In this document: positions 6,964 through 12,712 of the stretch, piece after piece
How the letters are laid out: each line of letters opens with the position of its first letter
How positions within the stretch are numbered: position 1 is the first letter of the stretch
NCBI GenBank assembly: GCA_938074135.1
Contig: CALJFL010000078.1
Coordinates: 1 to 12,712 of the forward strand
Direction of reading: 5' to 3'
Length of the DNA stretch: 12,712 nucleotides
DNA from: an uncultured Halieaceae bacterium
Lineage (GTDB): Bacteria > Pseudomonadota > Gammaproteobacteria > Pseudomonadales > Halieaceae
Translations under genes and position numbers: made by a program
Notes under the pieces: model-generated
What the model was told of the DNA's origin: nothing
Seen by the model: only the letters and a program-made list of their open reading frames with translations
Database searches by the model: none

Positions 6964-8217
6964 TTAGCGCCGCGGTAACTGGTGCGAGCGGGAAATCGCC
7001 TGCACCGGTTTCGGCAGGTCGGGCAGGCCAGTCTCATGAGCCAGCAAGCCTTCCTGGAAGTAGGCTGCACTGGAACGGTTTTCACCCAGGGACGCCAGCA
7101 GGCGGCCCAACTCAGCACACACTTCTGGCGAACGTTGTAGCTTGTAGCAACTGTCAAAATAGTCGCGCGCCTTGCCCCACAGTTTATTGCGCGATGACAG
7201 GCGCCCCAGGGTGAGCATCAACATCGGATCGCGATTGTGATTGGTCAGCCAGGCCTCGGCCTGGGATAACTGGCGCGCCGCGTTGGCGCCCTCCACCAAA
7301 CCGTAAAGCCGCACCAGGCCACTGTCCCAATTCTGCTTCAGTGCACGCAGGATAATCTTCTCGGCGCTGCCGTGGTCACCCTGCTCAATCAGCATATTCA
7401 CATAAAAATTTAACAGCTCAGGATCAGTTTTCAGATCGCCAGGCAGGCGCTTCCAGCGTTGATGGAGCTCGGCCGATGCCTCAGCACCTTCAGGCAGGCC
7501 TTCAAACAGCAGCTTGGTGTGTACCTTGCGATCCAGTGCCAGGAGCTCATCTTCTGGCAACAGCTTGTATTTCTTCAGCTCTGGCAATAGTTCAGCGAGA
7601 TGGAACCAGTCCTCGAGACCCTCGTAGGCCTTGCGCATCAGATCCAGCACATGCGGGTGACGGCCGGCATTGCGTCGGGCCCGCACCAGTGTCGCCAGCG
7701 CCTGCTCATACTGCCCTGCGTCCAGTTTAAGCTCGGCCTGAGTGAGCTCCACCGCGACACCGGCCTGCGACTCGGAAGCTTCGGCAGCGCCCAGATATTC
7801 GCGCATCTTGTCAGCTTCGTTCAGGGCATAGCTTGCCCTGGCTGCCATCAGGTAGTTGAGCAGTGGCGTCTCGTTATCGCGCGCTCCACGCAACAGTTGC
7901 CGACGAGCCTTGGACCAATTGCCCTCGATGAAGTTAATCAAACCGCGGGTGGTCAGTCGGGAAGATTGCCTCGCCTTGCGCGAACCCATCCAGCTGACCA
8001 GCGAATTCTGTCCGGACAGTAATTTGCGCACCAACCGCACCAGCGCGTAGACCAACAAGGTGAACACAACCAGCAGCAGGGTGCCCACCCAGAGGCTGGT
8101 TTCCAGCGTGTAGTTACCATAGGCCAGCAGCACATAACCGGGGTCAGTTTCGATCAGGGCGACGATACCGACGCCCAACAACAGGGCGATCAGCATTAGG
8201 ACAAACAACTTGCGCAT
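6964..8217 (-). CDS. hemY: HemY, heme-biosynthesis-associated inner-membrane TPR protein
   Basis: The 417-residue product begins with two membrane helices (about 5-24 and 42-62) separated by the HemY_N signature DPGYVLLAYGNYTLETS, then a basic stretch (RLVRKLL, SRKARQSSR) that places the remainder in the cytoplasm. Residues about 95-400 are tetratricopeptide-like helices, e.g. GNWSKARRQLLRGA, AGQYEQALATLVRA, NKLWGKARDYFDSCYKL and CAELGRLLASLGENRSSAAYFQEGLL. This is the gammaproteobacterial HemY, unrelated to the Bacillus protoporphyrinogen oxidase of the same name; it is thought to assist late or middle steps of heme synthesis, but its biochemical role is uncertain. The ATG at 8217 was chosen because it opens MRKLFVLML directly before the first helix and is four bases after the hemX stop; an upstream frame overlaps hemX. 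It is the last gene of hemCDXY. Confidence 0.9.
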   Translation of the reverse strand: MRKLFVLMLIALLLGVGIVALIETDPGYVLLAYGNYTLETSLWVGTLLLVVFTLLVYALVRLVRKLLSGQNSLVSWMGSRKARQSSRLTTRGLINFIEGNWSKARRQLLRGARDNETPLLNYLMAARASYALNEADKMREYLGAAEASESQAGVAVELTQAELKLDAGQYEQALATLVRARRNAGRHPHVLDLMRKAYEGLEDWFHLAELLPELKKYKLLPEDELLALDRKVHTKLLFEGLPEGAEASAELHQRWKRLPGDLKTDPELLNFYVNMLIEQGDHGSAEKIILRALKQNWDSGLVRLYGLVEGANAARQLSQAEAWLTNHNRDPMLMLTLGRLSSRNKLWGKARDYFDSCYKLQRSPEVCAELGRLLASLGENRSSAAYFQEGLLAHETGLPDLPKPVQAISRSHQLPRR

Positions 8218-8221
8218 AGCC

Positions 8222-9400
8222 CTAGCCCTCGTCGCCGCGCTGCAGCCGTGTCGCCAGAGCCTCATCCACGGCTCGCAGGGAACGAGAGATATCCGGCAAA
8301 TCAATCGCCACTGTCACTGACTGTAGTTCGGCAATCTCACGGGCAACCGCGCTGGCGGCAGCCTCGTCGGACTCAAGGAATTCCGCCACCCAATGCTCGG
8401 CGCGCTGCAGGCTTTCGCCGTAAAGCAACTGGTTTCCCGACAAAAGAGCAACCTGGGCCTGCTCCAGCAACATCCTCAGGTTCTGCCTGACCAGGCCTTC
8501 CCATTGCGGGTCCATCAGCGCCTGCATGGGCACATCGCGTCGCCGGATGATGATGTAATCGGATAGCTTCTGCAGCGCGGCCTCGTAACCCTGGCGCAAG
8601 CGGCCCTGCCAATCGTCGGCGGGCGGCACCGCCGGTTGGGCCTCGACATCGGGCATCTCAAATATGACCAGGCCACCAGCCTGGTCAATGAGCGCAGCGA
8701 GGCGCAGGTAGACGCCTTCGGTATCGATCCGCGGCACTGCCCGCAGTGCCGCCATGTCGGCAGCCACCGCAGCCCGGGCACCGTGCAAGCCCACGTCATC
8801 CAGTTCTCGCAGCACTGCGTCGGCGCTGCCGAGCAGGGCCTGGGCCGCAGCCACGTCACCGGTCATGATGAGACGCTGGTTGGCCAACCGCAGCAGGTAC
8901 TCCGCTTCGGCAAGCAGCCAGTCTTCGCGGTCGCTGGCACTGAACCGGGCCAGCTCCGCTCGCTGCTCGGCAAGCAGCGCATCCACGCGCTCCAGTGCGG
9001 CGGTCTGCTCTGCTGACTTCGCTTCCAGTTGCGCAAGATTGGCGCTTAGCTCTGACTCAAGCTTGCTGACACCCTCATCAAGTTGGCGCTGCAACTGCAT
9101 ACCCACCGTGTCAGTGTCGGTTTGCCTGGCTTGCGCTCGCGCTTCCAGTCCGGTAAGCCGATCCAGCAGTACCGACTCGCGCTTCTGGGCCTCCAGTAAC
9201 GAATAACCGGCTGCAGCGACCAGGGCCAGGGCCAACAACAGGGCCAGCCAGGCAACAAAGCCACCGCGGCGCTTTTCCTTCGCCGGTGGCGGCTCCGGGG
9301 GTGCCACTGCCGACTCCTCGGCTGGGGTGGCAACCGCCGTGGTCTCTTCGGCACCGTCGGTATCTGATGCTGTTTCTTTTTTTTCTTCCTGGTCGCTCAC
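8222..9400 (-). CDS. hemX: HemX, membrane protein of the hemCDXY operon
   Basis: The 392-residue product has an acidic, Pro/Ala/Glu-rich N-terminal segment (1-40) ending in KEKRR, one membrane helix (about 48-68), a coiled-coil stretch (about 70-140) and a conserved helical domain. That domain starts at REDWLLAEAEYLLRLANQRL, the typical HemX motif, and runs on through AAAQALLGSADAVLREL. The basic residues before the helix predict N-in topology with the large domain in the periplasm. Such proteins are often labelled uroporphyrinogen-III C-methyltransferase, but no SAM-binding methyltransferase motif is present here, so that label is not supported. Its exact function is not established; position between hemD and hemY links it to heme synthesis. 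The start is GTG at 9400, immediately after the hemD TGA, with GGGAG inside hemD nine bases upstream. Confidence 0.88.
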   Translation of the reverse strand: MSDQEEKKETASDTDGAEETTAVATPAEESAVAPPEPPPAKEKRRGGFVAWLALLLALALVAAAGYSLLEAQKRESVLLDRLTGLEARAQARQTDTDTVGMQLQRQLDEGVSKLESELSANLAQLEAKSAEQTAALERVDALLAEQRAELARFSASDREDWLLAEAEYLLRLANQRLIMTGDVAAAQALLGSADAVLRELDDVGLHGARAAVAADMAALRAVPRIDTEGVYLRLAALIDQAGGLVIFEMPDVEAQPAVPPADDWQGRLRQGYEAALQKLSDYIIIRRRDVPMQALMDPQWEGLVRQNLRMLLEQAQVALLSGNQLLYGESLQRAEHWVAEFLESDEAAASAVAREIAELQSVTVAIDLPDISRSLRAVDEALATRLQRGDEG

Positions 9401-10177
9401 TCAGCTGTCTCCCGAGCCTGGTCGCCAATTCTCAAGCGCTTGTAACAACGCGGCATCCGCTGCATTCTCCGCGACCACCAGATTGGTAAATCCCATTGCC
9501 TCGGCCTCCCGGGCAACGCGTCGCGAGGGTAGCAATAGCGCTATATCACGTAAGTTAGTGCTTTCTACCTGGCTAAGCAATGCCAACATGTTGGTCAATG
9601 CCTCGCCACTGCCAATCTGCACCAGGTCAATCTGCCAACGGGCCAGGCGCTCGGCCAATTCACCGGGCGCCAGATTCGGGCATATGCGACGGTAACAGCG
9701 CAGTTCATTGACCACCGCACCCCTGGCCTCAAGGGCGGTTCGCAGGGTTTCGCGCCCTCCCTCACCTTTGACGATCAGGACTTTCTCCCCGCTCACCTGC
9801 TGCAGTGTCGGCAGTTGCAGCAGGCCTTCGCTGGTCATCTCCCGGGTCGGGGTTAATGGCACAATGCCGTAGTCGCCAAGCAAGCGGGCCGTACCTGAGC
9901 CAATGGCATACCAGTTAAGGCCTACCGGCAACTGCGGCCAGTGTGATTCTATTTCTTCCATACCGAAGCGCACGGCGTTACCACTGATAAAAATCACGTG
10001 ACCGAACTGATCGAGATGCAACAACTGCTGACGGTCGGCAGGGGCCAACGCCGGCAGGGGGCAAAGCTCCAGCAGGGGTTGCCGGTGAGTTTCGAAGCCA
10101 CGCTCTTCCAGAGCGGCGCACAAGGCGTCCGCCTGACCCGCGGGCCGGGTAACGAGCACGGAGGCTTTACTGCCCAT
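9401..10177 (-). CDS. hemD: Uroporphyrinogen-III synthase
   Basis: The 258-residue cytoplasmic enzyme closes hydroxymethylbilane with inversion of ring D to give uroporphyrinogen III. Family features in order are [13 protein letters not shown] at the N-terminus, [62 protein letters not shown], and [14 protein letters not shown] near the end. This is the bilobed two-domain arrangement typical of HemD, whose sequence is otherwise poorly conserved. E. coli HemD has 246 residues. The ATG at 10177 was chosen because it yields [12 protein letters not shown]; a longer frame of 30 extra codons lies entirely inside hemC in another frame. hemC and hemD overlap by 11 bp, and GAGG just before the start suggests translational coupling. 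Confidence 0.93.
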   Translation of the reverse strand: MGSKASVLVTRPAGQADALCAALEERGFETHRQPLLELCPLPALAPADRQQLLHLDQFGHVIFISGNAVRFGMEEIESHWPQLPVGLNWYAIGSGTARLLGDYGIVPLTPTREMTSEGLLQLPTLQQVSGEKVLIVKGEGGRETLRTALEARGAVVNELRCYRRICPNLAPGELAERLARWQIDLVQIGSGEALTNMLALLSQVESTNLRDIALLLPSRRVAREAEAMGFTNLVVAENAADAALLQALENWRPGSGDS

Positions 10178-11096
10178 AGACCTCGGCCAGAATGTCTGCC
10201 GCACCCTGGGCCAGTAAATCTTCCGCGACGGCCACCCCCAGCTGTTCGGCTTCCGCGACGGGCGCACTGCCCTCGGCCCTCAGCAGCAGTGAGCCGTCGG
10301 GCCGCCCCACCAGGCCGCGCAGGTTTAGAACATCACCGGACTGCAGCTGTGCATAACAGGCAATCGGCACCTGGCAACCGCCTTGCAGGTGCCGATTCAT
10401 CGCCCGCTCTGCGGTCACCCGCCAGGCCGTAGGCTGATGATGCAAAGCACTCAGCAGCCCCGCTGTCACTTCATCGCCCTGGCGCAACTCGATTCCCACG
10501 GCACCCTGCCCGCCTGCTGGCAATGAGTCTGCTACTGGAATACGCTCGCGGATCCGCGAGCCAAACTCCAGCCGCAACAAGCCGGCACTGGCCAGAATAA
10601 TGGCGTCGTACTCGCCGTCGTCGAGCTTACGCAATCGGGTATTGACGTTACCACGCAGAAAACGGACCTCCAGATCGGGACGCCGCGCGCGCAGCTGGCA
10701 TTCCCGGCGCAGGCTGGAGGTGCCAACGACGCTGCCGGCAGGCAATGCCGCCATAGCATCGTAGCGATTACTGACAAAAGCATCGGTGGGGTCTTCGCGC
10801 TCGCAGATCACCCCGAGCGCCAGGCCCTCGGGAAATTCCATAGGTACATCTTTCATCGAATGCACGGCAATATCGGCACTGCCGTCGAGCAGGGCTGTTT
10901 CCAGTTCCTTGACGAACAGGCCCTTGCCTCCGACTTTGGCCAGCGGCACATCCAGCAACTGGTCCCCGCGAGAAGTCATTCCCAGCAACTCGACCTGCAA
11001 GTCGCTGTGCTGGTGTTGCAGGGCTGCTTGAACATACTCCGCCTGCCACAGGGCCAAGGGACTTTCGCGCGTCGCAATAGTGAGTTTGCGTGCCAT
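10167..11096 (-). CDS. hemC: Porphobilinogen deaminase (hydroxymethylbilane synthase)
   Basis: The 309-residue enzyme joins four porphobilinogen molecules into hydroxymethylbilane on a dipyrromethane cofactor. The N-terminus [19 protein letters not shown] is diagnostic. [22 protein letters not shown] with catalytic Asp83, [13 protein letters not shown] (Arg130 and Arg131), [14 protein letters not shown] and the cofactor-attachment motif [10 protein letters not shown] with Cys241 are all intact (E. coli equivalents Asp84 and Cys242). It is the first gene of hemCDXY and lies 62 bp downstream of algR on the same strand, a conserved neighbourhood in Pseudomonas and relatives. The short gap carries a possible extended -10 promoter, and the ribosome site before the ATG is weak (AAAGAG). 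Confidence 0.97.
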   Translation of the reverse strand: MARKLTIATRESPLALWQAEYVQAALQHQHSDLQVELLGMTSRGDQLLDVPLAKVGGKGLFVKELETALLDGSADIAVHSMKDVPMEFPEGLALGVICEREDPTDAFVSNRYDAMAALPAGSVVGTSSLRRECQLRARRPDLEVRFLRGNVNTRLRKLDDGEYDAIILASAGLLRLEFGSRIRERIPVADSLPAGGQGAVGIELRQGDEVTAGLLSALHHQPTAWRVTAERAMNRHLQGGCQVPIACYAQLQSGDVLNLRGLVGRPDGSLLLRAEGSAPVAEAEQLGVAVAEDLLAQGAADILAEVYGQ

Positions 11097-11123
11097 GTTG
11101 TGCTCTTTCGATACCGGGCGCCC

Positions 11124-11132
11124 ATGATAACA
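11124..11132 (-). promoter_or_regulatory. Candidate extended -10 promoter of hemC
   Basis: On the minus strand the bases TGTTATCAT form an extended -10 element: TG, one base, then TATCAT (five of six). It ends 27 bases before the hemC ATG. No convincing -35 is found 16-18 bases upstream, as expected for extended -10 promoters. The bases following it are GGGCGCCC, a palindromic G/C-rich discriminator. It would allow hemCDXY to be transcribed separately from algZR. Confidence 0.42.
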
Positions 11133-11150
11133 GCCGCTCCAGCCAGCGGC
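11133..11150 (-). terminator. Small hairpin between algR and hemC
   Basis: GCCGCT pairs perfectly with AGCGGC across a six-base loop, nine bases after the algR stop. On the minus strand it is followed by TGTTATC, too short a T-rich stretch for a strong terminator. It directly abuts the candidate hemC -10 element, so it may attenuate algZR read-through into hemC or be a regulator site. Confidence 0.3.
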
Positions 11151-11158
11151 GACAGCCC

Positions 11159-11881
11159 CTAGCGCTGCAGCAGCCGCTCCTTGACCTCGGCGAGGTGTCG
11201 TCGGCTGACCATGGGCTTTTGTGCAACGCCCTGCAATTCAACCCACCAGCCCTTGTCATCGCGCACCAGTCGCTCGATGTAAGCGAGAGCCACCAGGGCA
11301 TTGCGATGGGTTCGAACAAACGACTGCCCAAACTCCTGCTCCAGGTCCTTGAGCGTATCGGGCAGCAACAACTCGCCGTCCTCGCTATAAGCCGTCACAT
11401 ACTTTTGGCCGGCGATAAAACAGCGGATCGATTCTACCGCCATGGTCTCCAGGCCACGGTGGGTCTGGCTGCTGACCTGCCGGCGTGCGCCGGAGTCACC
11501 GCGCAAGGAGGCCAGTTGCACGCGGTTAACGCGGGTGGCCCCGGCCAGCGCACGGGCCAGCTCAGCCTCGCGTACCGGTTTCAGCAGGTAGGCTACCGCG
11601 TGATGCTGCAGGGCCTCCAACGCATACTCATCGTAGGCTGTGCAAAAGATCACCGCCGGGGGGTTGGCCAATGCCTCCAGCCGGGTGGCCACTTCGATAC
11701 CGTCCATGCCCGGCATCCGGATATCCAGCAACAGCAGATCAGGCTCGGCAACGGCCACCTGCTCCAGCGCCTCCTCGCCGTTGACGGCAAGCAGGCACTC
11801 GGCCTCAGGCTGCACAGTGCGCAGCAAGCGCTTCAGCCGCTCCCTGGCCAGAGGCTCGTCGTCAACTATCAGCACCTTCAT
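11159..11881 (-). CDS. algR: AlgR-type LytTR response regulator
   Basis: The 240-residue DNA-binding regulator has an N-terminal receiver domain (1-120) with acidic pocket Asp7/Asp8, phosphoacceptor Asp53 in [13 protein letters not shown], Thr81 and Lys101 (YLLKPVR), and a C-terminal LytTR domain (about 140-238) with [17 protein letters not shown] and the motif [11 protein letters not shown]. In Pseudomonas AlgR controls alginate, twitching motility and other surface traits and binds near hemC; which targets apply here cannot be read from the sequence. The start ATG overlaps the algZ stop as ATGA and has no ribosome site of its own, so it is probably translated by coupling. It is transcribed toward hemCDXY. 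Confidence 0.93.
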   Translation of the reverse strand: MKVLIVDDEPLARERLKRLLRTVQPEAECLLAVNGEEALEQVAVAEPDLLLLDIRMPGMDGIEVATRLEALANPPAVIFCTAYDEYALEALQHHAVAYLLKPVREAELARALAGATRVNRVQLASLRGDSGARRQVSSQTHRGLETMAVESIRCFIAGQKYVTAYSEDGELLLPDTLKDLEQEFGQSFVRTHRNALVALAYIERLVRDDKGWWVELQGVAQKPMVSRRHLAEVKERLLQR

Positions 11882-12681
11882 GGTTCGCGGCCCACGGGAT
11901 ACTGCAGAACTACCCGGAAGCAGTCTTTTTCAAGGGCCGCGGCCAGGCTGGCATCTTCACCAAACAGGCCCTGCAGTCGCTGCTCGATATTGGCTAGCGC
12001 CATATGGTTGCCCTCGGTATGACCCGGGGTGGCCGGCACCGGGTTTTCGATGGTGACCTGCAGCAACTCCCCCAACCGGGCGACGGCTATGCGGATGGTC
12101 CCGCCCTGCGGCAACTGGGCCACACCATGGTAAACCGCATTTTCTACCAGCGGTTGCAGCAACAGCCCGGGCATGGGTAAATCACTCAGGGAATCATCCA
12201 CCGACCAGTCCAGGGCAAGCCTGTCACCCAGGCGCAATTGTTCAATACCCAGATAAAGACGGCACAGATGCAGTTCGTCGGATACGGTGGTATCGCGGTA
12301 GTTGTCCTGCAAACTGGCACGAAACAGTTCCGCCAGGTCCTCTACCGCCTGCTCGGCTGCTGCCGGCCGCGAATCAATCAGGCTGGCAATGCTGTTCATG
12401 GTGTTAAACAGAAAATGTGGCCTGATCCTGGCCCGCAGGGAATCCAGCCTGGCCTGCAGCTCTGAGCGCTCGCGCAGTTTGACCTGCTGCTCGAGCGCGG
12501 TGAGACGGTCGGAGAGGGTCGCCGGAACGCGGAAGGGCAAACACGGCGGAGAAGCAAACAAGGAAGAGGGACATGAGGACTTTCGCGAGCATTTTGTTCT
12601 TTTGTCAGTCTGGGGATGTCGAGAACGGCATACAGCAGAAGTGGCGGAGGATGAAGCAGGAGAGCGAATCATTTGACGCAA
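11878..12681 (-). CDS. algZ: AlgZ/FimS-like sensor histidine kinase: kinase core intact, N-terminus abnormal
   Basis: The C-terminal part is a clear LytS/AlgZ-family kinase: a coiled coil ALEQQVKLRERSELQARLDS, the phosphoacceptor motif RIRPHFLFNTMNSI with His encoded at 12415-12417, the N-box LLLQPLVENAVYHGV and the G-box GNHMALANIEQRLQGLFG. Family members of about 350 residues place several membrane helices before the coiled coil. Here the frame gives only 267 codons, with possible starts TTG 12681 or ATG 12672, and the first ~57 residues (Ser/Pro/Cys/Arg-rich) are neither hydrophobic nor family-like. An in-frame TGA at 12709-12711 prevents extension to the window edge. Recognisable homology begins near 12510. 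The gene may be truncated, rearranged or joined to unrelated DNA. Its stop overlaps the algR start by ATGA, so the kinase part is in its normal place. Confidence 0.8.
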   Translation of the reverse strand: MRQMIRSPASSSATSAVCRSRHPQTDKRTKCSRKSSCPSSLFASPPCLPFRVPATLSDRLTALEQQVKLRERSELQARLDSLRARIRPHFLFNTMNSIASLIDSRPAAAEQAVEDLAELFRASLQDNYRDTTVSDELHLCRLYLGIEQLRLGDRLALDWSVDDSLSDLPMPGLLLQPLVENAVYHGVAQLPQGGTIRIAVARLGELLQVTIENPVPATPGHTEGNHMALANIEQRLQGLFGEDASLAAALEKDCFRVVLQYPVGREP

Positions 12682-12712
12682 GCGAGAGACGAGGCGAGCG
12701 CACGCGGGTCAA
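12530..12712. other. Compositionally odd stretch at the 5' side of algZ
   Basis: On the minus strand about two thirds of these bases are pyrimidines (in the three blocks counted, 12541-12712, 59 of 172 are purines), with runs such as CCCTCTTCC and GCTTCTCCGCC, unlike the balanced coding strand of algR and hemC. No frame gives the AlgZ membrane domain and no divergent argH, the usual neighbour, is visible. One minus frame from ATG 12592 starts MLAKVLMSLFLVCFSAVFA, like a signal peptide or single membrane helix, but it has no ribosome site and runs out of frame with the kinase. The outermost 40 bases begin TTGAC and end GTCAA, an imperfect inverted repeat. Confidence 0.55.

Noticed and set aside
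6964..8217. HemY as protoporphyrinogen oxidase
   Set aside because: There is no FAD-binding GxGxxG motif; the two membrane helices plus TPR repeats identify the unrelated gammaproteobacterial HemY.
8222..9400. Uroporphyrinogen-III C-methyltransferase label for HemX
   Set aside because: No glycine-rich SAM-binding motif of CobA/CysG is present; the protein is a membrane-anchored helical protein, so the enzymatic name would be misleading.
11090..12022. 310-codon plus-strand reading frame opposite algR and the end of algZ
   Set aside because: It lies opposite two recognisable genes with intact motifs and has Gln/Leu/Gly-rich composition typical of antisense frames.
1..12712. CRISPR array, tRNA/rRNA genes, insertion sequence, prophage or defence island
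   Set aside because: I found no regularly spaced repeats, cloverleaf-like sequences, transposase or integrase motifs, or defence-type genes; almost all sequence is explained by core genes.

Overview
The window looks like chromosomal DNA from a marine-type gammaproteobacterium with a Pseudomonas-like gene set. GC content is moderately high, ABC-F, Rho, UbiD and TrxA align with their E. coli and Pseudomonas counterparts over essentially full length, and the gene neighbourhood (algQ, FKBP lipoprotein, yheS, trxA, rho, ubiD, hemY-hemX-hemD-hemC, algR, algZ) is the one known around the Pseudomonas alginate/heme locus. I saw no tRNA, rRNA, CRISPR array, insertion sequence or phage gene. Coding density is very high and most of the content is housekeeping.

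Left part (1-3310): the 3' end of an Rsd/AlgQ-type anti-sigma factor converges on an outer-membrane FKBP-type prolyl isomerase lipoprotein. A divergent intergenic region of about 255 bp follows, holding an inverted repeat and a good -10 box that sits almost on the start of yheS, so yheS may be read from a leaderless mRNA. yheS (ABC-F ATPase) converges on and overlaps by 11 bp a small GIY-YIG protein gene. A 22-codon reading frame with a plausible ribosome site overlaps the GIY-YIG start by ATGA.

Middle part (3311-6960): trxA (with a recognisable sigma70 promoter), rho and ubiD lie in a row on the plus strand. Rho is three residues longer than E. coli Rho, and the whole difference is a short insertion next to the catalytic/bicyclomycin pocket. 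A strong 13-bp hairpin sits between rho and ubiD.

Right part (6964-12712, minus strand): hemC-hemD-hemX-hemY form a tight heme operon (11-bp overlap, 0-bp and 4-bp gaps). It makes hydroxymethylbilane and uroporphyrinogen III and carries the two membrane accessory proteins usually found with these enzymes. Upstream in the same orientation is the AlgZ/AlgR two-component pair with an ATGA overlap. algZ is abnormal: the kinase core is intact, but the expected N-terminal membrane sensor is absent in every frame. The last ~180 bp are strongly pyrimidine-rich on the coding strand and look foreign to the locus (rearrangement, decay or assembly chimera).

I did not find a clearly new multi-gene system. 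The best leads are the algZ 5' discontinuity, the Rho insertion, the leaderless yheS start, the small ORF ahead of the GIY-YIG gene, and three tail-to-tail gene pairs with no room for terminators.
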